The notes: a model not told the origin generated them from the sequence alone. Numbered from the stretch's first letter, positions 46,668-55,443 are shown. The stretch is 64,000 nt of DNA from Clostridium thermobutyricum (GCA_016842005.1 JAENYD010000012.1:1-64000); one strand, 5' to 3'. Numbers and translations are program-made.

Positions 46668-46887
46668 ACAAAAAAGATATGGCCGGATGCTCCCGTCACT
46701 ATAGAGGCTGTAGAGGCTGCCCATTGTTCGCCGTGAAACAATCGGTCCCTGCCGGCTATACAGCCGAAACAAAAAACTCCTTCGGATGTGCTCCCCGTGT
46801 AGAGCATGGAAGAAAGCTTTTCTCGAATATTTCGCCCTTTGCTGAAGCCTTTGACGGAAAGACGTTATACGTCCAGGGCCTGTCAGT
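46668..46887 (-). ncRNA. Unexplained structured segment downstream of the riboswitch
   Basis: About 220 nt on the minus strand contain several short hairpins (TGCTC/GAGCA, CCGAA/TTCGG, GGCT/AGCC, ATTGTT/AACAAT) and two related stretches (CGGATGCTCCC and CGGATGTGCTCCCC, read on the plus strand, at 46684 and 46783). No open frame with a ribosome site is present. The ATG frame at 46807 lacks one. It lies between the riboswitch terminator and the 18-bp hairpin. It could be a small RNA, a second regulatory RNA domain or a degenerate gene. Confidence 0.35.
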
Positions 46888-46927
46888 ACAAACAAAAAGC
46901 GCGCTTCCGGGATACCAGGAGAAGCGC
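46888..46927 (-). terminator. Terminator of the c-di-GMP riboswitch expression platform
   Basis: On the minus strand GCGCTTC (from 46927) pairs with GAAGCGC (to 46901) and is followed by GCTTTTTGTTTG. It begins about 35 nt after the aptamer, a usual distance for a transcriptional riboswitch. Confidence 0.75.
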
Positions 46928-46960
46928 AATAATCAATAAGATAAAGAAAAAGAGCTTTTT

Positions 46961-47045
46961 TTCGGCAGCCCGGCCGCCATGGCATCGCTTTAGGCCCGTA
47001 GCTTTGCGTCCCCGTCTTTCGGCGGGTTTGCCTTTTCGTTAAAGC
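46961..47045 (-). promoter_or_regulatory. Cyclic di-GMP-I (GEMM-I) riboswitch aptamer
   Basis: The minus strand carries the conserved core in the right order: AAAGGCAAACC, a GAAA-capped stem, GGACGCAAAGC, a GGGCCTAAAGCG segment and a closing GCCATGGC...GCCGGGCTGCCGAA arm corresponding to the tetraloop-receptor helix. These match the established GEMM-I consensus element by element. The aptamer starts about 30 nt after a predicted promoter and is followed by a terminator. It senses cyclic di-GMP, a signal for surface attachment and motility. The regulated product is unclear because the next gene has its own promoter. Confidence 0.9.
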
Positions 47046-47076
47046 TGCATTTCGACATTTTATTCTGTCAATGTTC

Positions 47077-47105
47077 ATTATATATCATCCTTTTCTCAAA
47101 CTCAA
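47077..47105 (-). promoter_or_regulatory. Promoter of the riboswitch transcript
   Basis: On the minus strand TTGAGT (47100-47105) and TATAAT (47077-47082) are 17 bp apart. Transcription would start near 47070, placing the aptamer close to the 5' end. The promoter lies just after the kamA stop codon. Confidence 0.75.
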
Positions 47106-47129
47106 GGAATTTTCGCAATTGTCAGGTAA

Positions 47130-48374
47130 TTAACCGCCATGCCTCGCTCTTCTTTCCAGTCCTTCGGGCTCCAGGGCGATATTGCGCCCTTCCAGCAGCC
47201 CCGCCACGCCTGTGGATGCCTTCTCCCCGCGGCAGTCCTCGCAGGTGCAGGGCTCGCTTATGTACTGCGGTTCAATATACGTAGTGATAACGCCTTCGTA
47301 GTTTCTGAGGACCACCTTCCTGTCGGACATGGATATGAGGTACTGGGGCATTACGGGTATCTTCCCGCCGCCCCCCGGGGCATCCACCACAAAGGTAGGT
47401 ACTGCAAAGCCAGACGTGTGTCCCCTCAAACCTTCTATTATCTCTATACCCTTTGCCACCTTTGTCCTGAAATGTTCTATGCCCACAGACAGGTCGCACT
47501 GGTATATATAGTAGGGTCTTACCCGCATCCTCACCAGCTGGTGCACCAGTTTTTTCATTATGTGCACGCAGTCGTTCACTCCCCTCAGAAGCACCGTCTG
47601 GTTCCCGAGGGGTACTCCCGCATCGGCCAGGAGCCTGCAGGCCTCTTCCGAAGCAGGGGTCACTTCCCTGGGATGGTTGAAGTGAGTGTTAAGCCATACG
47701 GGGTGGTATTTCTTCATCATGTTTACCAGCCCGGGTGTTATGCGTTGCGGCATAACCACAGGGGTACGGCTGCCTATCCTGATTATTTCCACATGGGGTA
47801 TTGCCCTCAGCTTCCTCAGAATGAATTCCAGTTTGTCATCGGATATTAGAAGGCCGTCCCCTCCGGATATGAGCACGTCCCGCACCTGGGGCGTGTTCCT
47901 GATGTATTCTATGGCCTTTTCTATCCTCTCGTCGGGCATGGCCATATCGGTCTGCCCTGCAAATCTCCTGCGGGTACAGTGCCTGCAGTACATGGAACAC
48001 TGGTCTGTTACCAGAAGCAGCACCCTGTCAGGGTACCTGTGGGTAAGGCCTTCCACAGGAGAGTCGGTGTCCTCGTGAAGGGGGTCTTCCATATCGCCCT
48101 CGCCCCTGTGCATCTCAAGGGCAGTGGGTACGGCCTGCTTTCTAATGGGACATTCCGGGTCATCGGGGTCCATAAGGCCCGCATAATAAGGTGTGATACC
48201 CATTCTCAACAGCGACAGGCTTTCGCCTATAGTCTTCTCTTCCTCCGGAGTAAGGTTTATCACCTCTTTAAGCTGTTCGACAGTGGTTATCCTGTTCTTC
48301 ACCTGCCAGTGCCAGTCATTCCACTGGTCCTCCGATACCCCCCTGAAAAGCTTTATTTCTTTATAACTTCTCAT
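47130..48374 (-). CDS. kamA: Lysine 2,3-aminomutase
   Basis: This is a radical-SAM, PLP-dependent enzyme converting L-lysine to L-beta-lysine. The iron-sulfur motif CSMYCRHC gives Cys126, Cys130 and Cys133. The PLP lysine lies in APGGGGK, and both substrate aspartates are kept (YQCDLS and VVDAPGG), which separates it from glutamate 2,3-aminomutase. The C-terminal CTCEDC is the zinc site known from the clostridial enzyme. The ATG has GGGAGGAG upstream. No beta-lysine acetyltransferase or other lysine-fermentation gene is adjacent, so it may serve osmoprotection or a pathway encoded elsewhere. Confidence 0.95.
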   Translation of the reverse strand: MRSYKEIKLFRGVSEDQWNDWHWQVKNRITTVEQLKEVINLTPEEEKTIGESLSLLRMGITPYYAGLMDPDDPECPIRKQAVPTALEMHRGEGDMEDPLHEDTDSPVEGLTHRYPDRVLLLVTDQCSMYCRHCTRRRFAGQTDMAMPDERIEKAIEYIRNTPQVRDVLISGGDGLLISDDKLEFILRKLRAIPHVEIIRIGSRTPVVMPQRITPGLVNMMKKYHPVWLNTHFNHPREVTPASEEACRLLADAGVPLGNQTVLLRGVNDCVHIMKKLVHQLVRMRVRPYYIYQCDLSVGIEHFRTKVAKGIEIIEGLRGHTSGFAVPTFVVDAPGGGGKIPVMPQYLISMSDRKVVLRNYEGVITTYIEPQYISEPCTCEDCRGEKASTGVAGLLEGRNIALEPEGLERRARHGG

Positions 48375-48401
48375 CCTATCTCCTCCCGGCGGTTTATTTG
48401 T

Positions 48402-48438
48402 AAAAAAAGGCCGTTTGCACGCAGCGGTAAACGGCCTT
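48402..48438 (-). terminator. Terminator of argS
   Basis: AAGGCCGTTT (48407-48416) and AAACGGCCTT (48429-48438) form a 10-bp stem followed on the minus strand by TTTTT. It separates argS from kamA. Confidence 0.88.
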
Positions 48439-48443
48439 CGGTA

Positions 48444-50132
48444 TTACATTTTTTCGGGTGCGGAAATGCCCAGCAGGTCCAGGGCGTTCTTTATCACAAT
48501 CCTGGAAGCTGTTATAAGGGCAAGCCTTGCCATCATCAGACTTTCATCCTCCACCAGCACCCTGCATGAGTTGTAGAACGCATGAAACTGCGATGCAACA
48601 TCCAGCACGTACCGTGCGATCCTGGTAGGCTCAATGGTTTCCGCGGCTCTGGTTATTTCCTCGGGGAATTCCGCCAGCTTCCTCATAAGGTCAACTTCCG
48701 CCTCTTCTCTGAGAAGGGTAAGGTTTATACTGTCTATGGAAGGTATGGATATACCCTGCTGTTCAATCTGGCTGAGGATGCTGCATATCCTGGCATGGGC
48801 GTACTGCACATAAAACACCGGATTTTCACTGGACTTTTCCACTGCCAGGTCCAGGTCGAAATCCAGGTGGGTATCCGCAGCTCTCAGGTTGAAGAAGAAC
48901 CGCGCCGCATCCTTCCCCACTTCTTCAATCAGGTCGGACAGGGTGATGGCCTGGCCCCGCCGTTTTGACATGCGGGCCACTTCCCCGTTCCTCAGAAGCC
49001 TCACCAGCTGCATTATGATTATATCCAGCTTGTCCGGATCGCACCCCAGAGCAGCCACAGCCCCTTTCATCCTGGCCACATGCCCGTGGTGGTCCGCCCC
49101 CCATATATTTATAACGCGGTCATATCCCCTTGTTATAAATTTATTTCTGTGATAGGCTATGTCTCCCGCAAAATATGTAGGTATCCTGTTGCTCCTTACC
49201 AGCACTTCGTCCTTTTCCACACCAAAGCGGGAAGCCTCAAACCATATGGCATCTTCCTGTTCGTAGGTGAAGCCCTTTTCCTTCAGGTAATCGATGGTCT
49301 CCATTATTTCACCGCTGTCATAAAGGGATTGTTCGGAAAACCACACGTCAAAATTCACACCAAAATCGGCAAGGTCTTTTTTTATTTTGTCAAGATTTCT
49401 CTTGAGGGCGTACCGGATAAATACCTCCTGCCTGTCTTCCGGGGACATGATAAGGTATTTGTCTCCTTCCTTTTTAACGAGCTCTTGCATATGGTCGGTT
49501 ATATCCTGTCCCTGGTAACCGTCTTCCGGGAATTCCACATCCTGGCCCAGCAGTTGAAGATAACGGGCCTCCAGGGACTTGCCGAATCTGTCTATCTGGT
49601 TTCCCGCATCATTGATATAGAATTCTCTTGTCACATCGTATCCTGCGGCTTTCAGCACCGCTGCCAGCGAATCTCCCAGGGCGGCGCCTCGAGCATTTCC
49701 CATGTGCATGGGGCCGGTGGGGTTGGCGCTGACAAACTCCACCATAACCTTTTGTCCCTTGCCTATGTCAACCTTACCGTAGTTCTCCGTCTCATTGTGA
49801 ATTATTTCAACCGTCTTGTACAGCCACAGGTTATTCAAACGGAAGTTTATAAAACCCGGACCGGCAATCTCTATGCCCTTCACATATGTACCCTCATAGT
49901 CAGCCCTGTGGACTATAGCCCGGGCAATGGACCTGGGGTCTTTTTTCAGTTGCTTTGTCATGGTCATAGCCACATTGGTGGCAAAATCACCATGGGCCTT
50001 TTCCCTGGGTACTTCCACAATAACCTCGGGCATTTCCCCTATATTGTTGAACTCTCCCTTTTCTATACAGGTCTGTATTGCTTCCCTTATTATGTCCTTG
50101 ATCTGTTCTGTAACCTTCTCCACCATATTCAT
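48444..50132 (-). CDS. argS: Arginyl-tRNA synthetase
   Basis: This is a class I synthetase charging tRNA-Arg. The N-terminal additional domain (residues 1-100) is followed by ANPTGPMHMGNARGAALGD, the HIGH-type ATP site (HMGN here), the helical core, and ARMSKRRG in the KMSKS position. The anticodon-binding DALR domain occupies about residues 440-562, ending in APEKM. Length and order are standard. The ATG has AAGGAGG at 9 nt. The altered HIGH and KMSKS forms are common in ArgRS. Confidence 0.97.
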   Translation of the reverse strand: MNMVEKVTEQIKDIIREAIQTCIEKGEFNNIGEMPEVIVEVPREKAHGDFATNVAMTMTKQLKKDPRSIARAIVHRADYEGTYVKGIEIAGPGFINFRLNNLWLYKTVEIIHNETENYGKVDIGKGQKVMVEFVSANPTGPMHMGNARGAALGDSLAAVLKAAGYDVTREFYINDAGNQIDRFGKSLEARYLQLLGQDVEFPEDGYQGQDITDHMQELVKKEGDKYLIMSPEDRQEVFIRYALKRNLDKIKKDLADFGVNFDVWFSEQSLYDSGEIMETIDYLKEKGFTYEQEDAIWFEASRFGVEKDEVLVRSNRIPTYFAGDIAYHRNKFITRGYDRVINIWGADHHGHVARMKGAVAALGCDPDKLDIIIMQLVRLLRNGEVARMSKRRGQAITLSDLIEEVGKDAARFFFNLRAADTHLDFDLDLAVEKSSENPVFYVQYAHARICSILSQIEQQGISIPSIDSINLTLLREEAEVDLMRKLAEFPEEITRAAETIEPTRIARYVLDVASQFHAFYNSCRVLVEDESLMMARLALITASRIVIKNALDLLGISAPEKM

Positions 50133-50236
50133 CCTGGGCTACCTCCTTACATGTTGGAGTTTTGTATTCTCGTCCCGGACACATATATTATATAAATTAC
50201 TGCCATCTTTATCAAGTAATATATCCGGCTGAGAAT

Positions 50237-51130
50237 TCAAGCCTTTCTCCACTTCAGCAGGTTGTCGTCCAGGATGCTTTCCAGCATTCCCTCGTCAGTC
50301 ATATATGACAGGTATGCCGAAACACTGGAGAGGGTAAGGTAATACTGCCCGGGATGCAGTTTTATATTATACTCCCTGACTATGGCAGAAACCACCTGTT
50401 CCCTGGATACAGCGCCGGATGCAATTATGCCGATTAAATCCATGGTATGGTATATGGCCTTCAGATTCATTTCTATTTCCTCGCTGATATCGGTGGCGCA
50501 GTCCCCGTGGCAGGGGAGGTAATACTCGTAATGCATTTCTCCAAGACTGTCAAGGGTATTCACGGTATCTCGGATATTTGTAAAATAGGGTAGCCTGTAC
50601 TTCTGGATAATTGATGAAGAAAAATATGCGTCTGCGGTAAATAATACGTTGTCGGGAGTGGCAACCCCTATCTGGCCCGGACTGTGCCCTTTAAGGTCCA
50701 CAATGTCCAGTTTCTCTCCTCCAAGGTCCATCTCCCCTGTGTCAAGGCATCCGTCCACCGGGCTCTCTTTGCCCATCAGGAACTTATTCCGGAGGCTCTC
50801 CATGGGATGAGCCGAATACAGGTAAAAGGGTTCCAGATACGGATGGCGGATTATGGCCCCCTCAATCCCGGATGCCACTACCCTGGCCCCGGTCCTCCTC
50901 ACCAGAAAGCTGTTGCCGCCGAAATGGTCCGCATGGGCATGGGTGTTTATTATGGTATCAATGGTCCAGCCTTCCTGTTCCGTTGCTTTGAGTATCTTAC
51001 GCCCGGCATCGTCGTCCAGACCGGTGTCAATCACCACGCACCGGCTGCTGTCGTAAAGATATATCCCCGCATTAACCGGGCCTTTAACGTAATAGGTGTT
51101 TCCTTTTATCTTCTTCAGCAGTTCACTCAT
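50237..51130 (-). CDS. MBL-fold metallo-hydrolase
   Basis: The 297-residue protein has a metallo-beta-lactamase domain with NTHAHADHFGG (HxHxDH) near residue 73, GHSPGQIGV and LPCHGD metal sites, followed by a helical C-terminal domain of about 80 residues. The hydrolase-plus-helical layout is common among uncharacterised bacterial thioesterase or lactonase-like proteins. The ATG at 51130 has GGGGGA upstream. The frame extends 66 codons upstream through a dispersed repeat, which is unlikely to be translated. It lies downstream of ddl. The substrate is unknown. Confidence 0.87.
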   Translation of the reverse strand: MSELLKKIKGNTYYVKGPVNAGIYLYDSSRCVVIDTGLDDDAGRKILKATEQEGWTIDTIINTHAHADHFGGNSFLVRRTGARVVASGIEGAIIRHPYLEPFYLYSAHPMESLRNKFLMGKESPVDGCLDTGEMDLGGEKLDIVDLKGHSPGQIGVATPDNVLFTADAYFSSSIIQKYRLPYFTNIRDTVNTLDSLGEMHYEYYLPCHGDCATDISEEIEMNLKAIYHTMDLIGIIASGAVSREQVVSAIVREYNIKLHPGQYYLTLSSVSAYLSYMTDEGMLESILDDNLLKWRKA

Positions 51131-51148
51131 TATTTTCCCCCTTACTCT

Positions 51149-51280
51149 ATCCGGTGACTGCCGCCGCCAATACTCCCATCCCCTCGGATGGCGGTTAAGC
51201 GACGCTACGTCCCTGGATAACGGTTTCCAAGCTTCATACGGGGTTAAAACCCCCAACTGAAACCAAAAGTCCTGTTTATA
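51149..51280 (-). repeat. Dispersed structured repeat A, copy 1
   Basis: The stretch between the ddl stop and the MBL gene matches 61801-61840 plus 61911-61994 in order, with shared blocks such as GACTGCCGCCGC, AACGGTTTC, GGGGTTAAAA and TCCTGTTTATA. On the minus strand it folds into GGGG/CCCC, GACG/CGTC and CATCC/GGATG hairpins inside a GGTTTC/GAAACC stem. Its end provides the TAA stop of ddl. Confidence 0.7.
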
Positions 51281-52355
51281 CGGTTGCCGTGTTGGTTTTC
51301 TCCCGGAATCTTTCAAAGGCCAGTTCAATCAACCTGTCTATCAGGGTTGAATAGCTAATTCCTGTGGCTTCCCACAGTTTGGGGTACATGCTTATTTTCG
51401 TAAATCCGGGAATTGTATTTATTTCGTTGACATATACCTCGTCGGTTTTCCTGTCCACAAAACAGTCCACCCTTGCCATCCCGCTGCCGTCAACGGCCAG
51501 GAAGGCCTTTACGGCTATTTCCTTTACCTCCCGGGCGGCCTCTTCCGATATTTCTGCAGGGATGATCAGGGCGCTTTTGCCCTCATCAAAGTATTTGGCC
51601 TGATAATCGTAAAACTCGTTGCACGGAATTATCTGTCCCACTATGGAGGCCTGGGGGTTGTCATTACCCAGCACAGAACATTCCACTTCGTACCCGTCAA
51701 TGAATTCCTCCACTATTATCTTCCTGTCGTACTTTGCCGCCAGGTCCAGGGCAGCCTCCAGCTCATCCCGGCTGTGGGCCTTTGTTATGCCTACACTGGA
51801 CCCCAGGTTTGCAGGCTTGACAAATACAGGGTACTCAAACCTGGCTTCCACCCTGAAGATACAATCATTGATGCTGGCCTTCAACTCTTTCCTCATCAGT
51901 ATAATAAATTCCGCCTGCCGGAGCCCCGCCTCCCTGAAAAGGGTTTTGGCAAAGGCCTTATCCATTCCCAGGGCGGAAGACATTACCCCGCATCCTACAT
52001 AGGGCAGCCCCGCCAGTTCAAAGAGACCCTGTATGGTGCCGTCCTCGCCCATGGGCCCGTGCAGTACCGGAAAAACCACATCTATATGGTCTGAGGGTAC
52101 ATTGGCTGTGGTGGGAATAAAGTAATAGTCGCTCTCTTCCAGGGGTACCGAATGCTTTTCCCACTCACCGGTAATAATCTTATCCACCGGGCCGTCATAA
52201 TATTTCCACAATCCTTCCCTGGTAATCCCTATTTTGATGATTTCATACTTCTCCTTATCCATGGTATTCAGGATTGAAGTGGTAGACATGAGAGAAACCT
52301 CGTGTTCTCCTGACTGCCCTCCGAAAATCACCGCTACTTTGATTTTGTCTTTCAA
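51276..52355 (-). CDS. ddl: D-alanine--D-alanine ligase
   Basis: This ATP-grasp enzyme joins two D-alanines for peptidoglycan precursors in the cytoplasm. The N-terminal FGGQSGEHEVSL, the ATP-grasp region with KPANLGSSVGI, the omega-loop region and the metal-binding VNEINTIPGFT are all present. TTG at 52355 is used because GGAGG lies 9 nt upstream; the longer TTG frame would begin inside that site. A promoter at 52407-52435 shares an unusual 36-bp element with the promoter of the XRE-cupin gene nearby. The MBL hydrolase follows. Confidence 0.95.
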   Translation of the reverse strand: MKDKIKVAVIFGGQSGEHEVSLMSTTSILNTMDKEKYEIIKIGITREGLWKYYDGPVDKIITGEWEKHSVPLEESDYYFIPTTANVPSDHIDVVFPVLHGPMGEDGTIQGLFELAGLPYVGCGVMSSALGMDKAFAKTLFREAGLRQAEFIILMRKELKASINDCIFRVEARFEYPVFVKPANLGSSVGITKAHSRDELEAALDLAAKYDRKIIVEEFIDGYEVECSVLGNDNPQASIVGQIIPCNEFYDYQAKYFDEGKSALIIPAEISEEAAREVKEIAVKAFLAVDGSGMARVDCFVDRKTDEVYVNEINTIPGFTKISMYPKLWEATGISYSTLIDRLIELAFERFREKTNTATV

Positions 52356-52400
52356 AATGGTCCGCCTCCTCAAACGGCAAAATCTACCTTGCTTTATATT

Positions 52401-52436
52401 AATAATATTCTACATTTAATCACTTTATTATTCAAC
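52401..52436 (-). promoter_or_regulatory. ddl promoter inside a 36-bp element shared with the XRE-cupin promoter
   Basis: On the minus strand TTGAAT (52430-52435) and TAGAAT (52407-52412) are 17 bp apart. The whole element reads AATAATATT-N18-TTATTCAAC on the plus strand. It matches 55444-55479 at about 30 of 36 positions, including part of the spacer. It lies in the divergent region between ddl and the DUF819 gene. Confidence 0.6.
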
Positions 52437-52586
52437 CATAGCCCTTGACTCATCTTTCAATAATAAGTTGTTTTTAACAAATTAATTTTTTTTAGTAAAT
52501 TAAATTTTTGTGAAGGAGTTTGTGGAACAGCGCAGAATAATTTTAATATTATGATTTTTTTCATTATATTAAAAGGAGGAGTAAAT

Positions 52587-53807
52587 ATGTCATTTTTTAA
52601 ACCGGACGATGCCTGGGTTCTGTGGGCATTCCTTATCGGATGGGCTGCTGCAAGCATCTGGATGGAGCAAAAATTCAAATGGGCTTCTAAAGTCACGGGA
52701 GCGATTATAGCTCTGCTGGGGGCAATAATTCTCGCAAATTTAAACATAATACCTAAGGCCGCACCTACTTATGATGCTGTATGGGTCTATGTAGTTCCTG
52801 TTGCTGTCCCTTTGCTTCTTTACAAGGCAAACATTAAACACATATGGAAAGAAAGCGGGAGAATGCTTGGTGCCTTTTATATTGGAGCCCTTGGTACATT
52901 TATAGGGGCTTTTATTGCAACATTTATTTTTAGAGATACGATCCCTGAAGTTGCCAAAGTTGCTGGAATGATGACAGGTAGCTATATAGGAGGAGGAGTT
53001 AACTTTGTAGCTATGACTGCCGCTTTTAACACTTCAGAAAATATCGTCAATGCCACCATCGTGGCAGACAACTTTGTTATGGCATTGTATTTCTTCATAT
53101 TGATTGCAATACCTGGAATAGGATTTATACGTAAAAGGTTTAATACTCCTTATGAAGATTTAGTAGACCGGCATGAGGCTGCTGGAAATTCTGACGAAAT
53201 GAAAACCAAGGCTGCCATGTACTGGGGGAAAAAAGAAATATCTTTACAGGATATTGCCCTTGCAATGGGTTCAGCGGTTGTTATCGTAGCCGTATCCGTC
53301 AAACTTGCTGCTTTTTTTGAAGCTGTAATTCCCACAAGTAACTGGTTTGCCCAAATCTTTAATTCCCTGTTAGGAAACAAATATCTGGTAATAACAACTT
53401 TAACCATGATTTTAGCCAGTACCTTCCCCAATTTCTTCGGCAACCTTAAAAGTGCGCAAGAACTGGGAACCTTTCTCATATATATATTCTTTGTTGTTAT
53501 AGGGGTTCCCGCATCCCTTACAGAGATCGTTAAGAACAGTCCGCTGTTGTTTGTATACTGTTTCGTAATCGTTTTAGTAAATCTTTTAGTTCTCCTTGTA
53601 GTGGGCAGACTATTCAAATTCAACCTGGAAGAACTGCTGCTATCTGGAAATGCTAACATAGGAGGGCCTACTACCGCCGTAGCAATGGCTATTGCAAAAG
53701 GGTGGAATGAGCTGGTAATACCTGTTATGCTGGCGGGTATCTCGGGATACATCGTAGGAAATTACCTTGGAATAATAGCAGGTAACATACTCATAAATCT
53801 TGTATAA
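52587..53807 (+). CDS. DUF819 family integral membrane protein (putative transporter)
   Basis: The 406-residue protein has about ten hydrophobic helices and glycine-rich loops such as MMTGSYIGGGVNF and SGNANIGGPTTAVAMA, placed symmetrically in the two halves as in the DUF819 (YjcL-like) family. The ATG at 52587 has AAAGGAGGAG upstream. It is followed 39 bp later by a membrane dipeptidase, with which it probably forms an operon. Family function is unproven. Uptake or efflux of a small peptide or amino acid is a reasonable guess from the partner. Confidence 0.85.
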   Translation: MSFFKPDDAWVLWAFLIGWAAASIWMEQKFKWASKVTGAIIALLGAIILANLNIIPKAAPTYDAVWVYVVPVAVPLLLYKANIKHIWKESGRMLGAFYIGALGTFIGAFIATFIFRDTIPEVAKVAGMMTGSYIGGGVNFVAMTAAFNTSENIVNATIVADNFVMALYFFILIAIPGIGFIRKRFNTPYEDLVDRHEAAGNSDEMKTKAAMYWGKKEISLQDIALAMGSAVVIVAVSVKLAAFFEAVIPTSNWFAQIFNSLLGNKYLVITTLTMILASTFPNFFGNLKSAQELGTFLIYIFFVVIGVPASLTEIVKNSPLLFVYCFVIVLVNLLVLLVVGRLFKFNLEELLLSGNANIGGPTTAVAMAIAKGWNELVIPVMLAGISGYIVGNYLGIIAGNILINLV

Positions 53808-53846
53808 GTCATAGAATTATCGGCTTGTAACATAGGGAGGTATAAA

Positions 53847-54812
53847 GTGAAGATATTCGATGCACATTCAGATATACTGACAGATGTGACGCAACGCATC
53901 CTCAAGGGTGAAGAAGAAATAATAAAAAACTATCACCTGGACAAGTTGAATAAAGGAAATATATTTGGTGCAATTTTCGTCATATGGGTTGAACCAAAGT
54001 ACACAGACAACTACGAAAAAAGAATAATGGAAATTATCCGTTGTTCTGCAAAAGAATTCAGCAATACTCAAGAAATACAGCTAATAACAGGGTATGAAGA
54101 ATTTAAAAAAGCGAAAAACCAGGAGAAATTATCTCTGCTCCTGGGGCTGGAAGGCGCAGCATTTATGGGTGAAAATATAGATAATTTCTATATGCTGCAT
54201 CAGTTGGGAGTCAGACATACCAGCCTTACCTGGAATGAAGAAAATCTCCTGGCCACAGGGGTAAACGGCGACCCCCGAAAAGGAATAACCGGTGCAGGGA
54301 AGAAAGCAATAAAACTTATAGAAGAATTAGGAATATTACTGGACGTATCCCATTTGAACGAAAGAAGTTTTTGGGACCTTGCAAAGGTAGCTTCTAAACC
54401 CTTTATTGCAAGTCATTCAAATGCATACAGGCTATGTCCTAATCACAGGAATCTTAAAGATGACCAGATAAAAACAATAGCTGATGCAGGAGGAGTGATC
54501 GGGGTTAATGCCTGGCCGGAGTTTATCAGTCAAGATAACCCTGATATATACAGTCTCTTAGATCATATCGATTATATCGCCGACCTGGCAGGCATTGACC
54601 ATGTAGGTCTGGGATTTGACTTTTGCGATTTCTTGCAACGGGAAACGATTGACAGTTTTAAAAATAATGATGTAACAACAGTAACGGGTTTAGAAGACGC
54701 ATCTAAAGCACAAAATCTAATAAAAGCCCTGGAAAAAAGAAATTATTCGCAGCAGGATATAAAAAAAATAGCTTATAAAAATTTTATGAGGGTATTGCAG
54801 AAAATTATCTGA
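53847..54812 (+). CDS. Membrane dipeptidase (peptidase family M19)
   Basis: This is a zinc dipeptidase of the renal dipeptidase family. The sequence shows the first metal site DAHSDIL (His7, Asp9), the bridging glutamate in GLEGAAFMG, histidines in LDVSHLNERSF and ASHSNAYRLCPNHRN, and GLGFDFCDF. These enzymes tolerate D-amino acids at the C-terminal position, so cell-wall type dipeptides are plausible substrates. The start is GTG with GGGAGG upstream. It is coupled to the DUF819 gene and converges with an XRE-cupin regulator. Confidence 0.92.
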   Translation: MKIFDAHSDILTDVTQRILKGEEEIIKNYHLDKLNKGNIFGAIFVIWVEPKYTDNYEKRIMEIIRCSAKEFSNTQEIQLITGYEEFKKAKNQEKLSLLLGLEGAAFMGENIDNFYMLHQLGVRHTSLTWNEENLLATGVNGDPRKGITGAGKKAIKLIEELGILLDVSHLNERSFWDLAKVASKPFIASHSNAYRLCPNHRNLKDDQIKTIADAGGVIGVNAWPEFISQDNPDIYSLLDHIDYIADLAGIDHVGLGFDFCDFLQRETIDSFKNNDVTTVTGLEDASKAQNLIKALEKRNYSQQDIKKIAYKNFMRVLQKII

Positions 54813-54815
54813 ACC

Positions 54816-54847
54816 AAAGACAGCGTTTCATATGAGACGCTGTCTTT
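54816..54847. terminator. Bidirectional terminator between the dipeptidase and regulator genes
   Basis: A nearly perfect 32-nt palindrome (AAAGACAGCGT at 54816 pairing with ACGCTGTCTTT at its end) lies between the two convergent stop codons, with A and T runs at the ends that suit both directions. Confidence 0.8.
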
Positions 54848-54851
54848 AGTT

Positions 54852-55397
54852 CTAAAAACTCGGCGGCGTCATTGCCCATATAGAGATTGCAAGCTCATCG
54901 CCTATGTTTATATATCTGTGAGGAACGCTGCTGTCCAGATAAATACTGTCTCCTTCTTCCAGAATATATTCCTTATCACCATGCTTTATCAGCATCTTCC
55001 CTTTTAACACCAGTCCGCACTCTTCACCTTCGTGAGAAACAAGTCCTTCGGTGTTCGTATCTCCTGGATTCATAATTATTCTTATAAATTCTATTTTCCT
55101 GTTTAAATCAGGACTTAAAAGTTCATATATAGCATTTGCATCGGGTAATTTCATTGTCTTCCGTTTGTTCTTTTTTACTATGGGATTTTTTTCAATGCTG
55201 GACTCGCCGTCAAAGAAATAACCTATAGATACGCCCAGACCCTTTGATATTTTCCAAAGGGAGTCCACTGAAGGCCCTACCAGGTCTCTTTCAATCTGGC
55301 TTATTAAGCCCGTACTCAATCCGGTCAGCTCTGCCAGTTGAGTAATCTTCATTCTCTTTTTAATCCGCAATTCTCTAATTTTATTGCCCAGCTGCAA
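54852..55397 (-). CDS. XRE-family transcriptional regulator with C-terminal cupin domain
   Basis: The N-terminal helix-turn-helix (about residues 6-62, TQLAELTGLSTGLISQIERD) is followed by a linker and a single cupin domain (about 105-178, EGEECGLVLKG and LDSSVPHRYIN). This class binds DNA and senses a small ligand through the cupin. The TTG start has GAGGTGA upstream. It converges with the DUF819-dipeptidase operon and its own promoter shares a 36-bp element with the ddl/DUF819 intergenic region. Autoregulation and control of these genes are likely. Confidence 0.9.
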   Translation of the reverse strand: MQLGNKIRELRIKKRMKITQLAELTGLSTGLISQIERDLVGPSVDSLWKISKGLGVSIGYFFDGESSIEKNPIVKKNKRKTMKLPDANAIYELLSPDLNRKIEFIRIIMNPGDTNTEGLVSHEGEECGLVLKGKMLIKHGDKEYILEEGDSIYLDSSVPHRYINIGDELAISIWAMTPPSF

Positions 55398-55443
55398 TGA
55401 TTTTCACCTCAAGCGTATTTTACTTTTCATGCTGATTAAGCCC

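Noticed and set aside
46562-47078. Frames of 125, 73 and 143 residues in the 46.5-47.1 kb gap
   Set aside because: They overlap the riboswitch, its terminator or the perfect hairpin, lack ribosome sites and have no protein-like composition.
49080-50195. 371-residue open frame opposite argS
   Set aside because: Shadow of a clear synthetase gene, with no ribosome site or family signature.
51131-51328. 66-residue N-terminal extension of the MBL hydrolase
   Set aside because: The extension translates dispersed repeat A and overlaps ddl. A good ribosome site marks the ATG at 51130.
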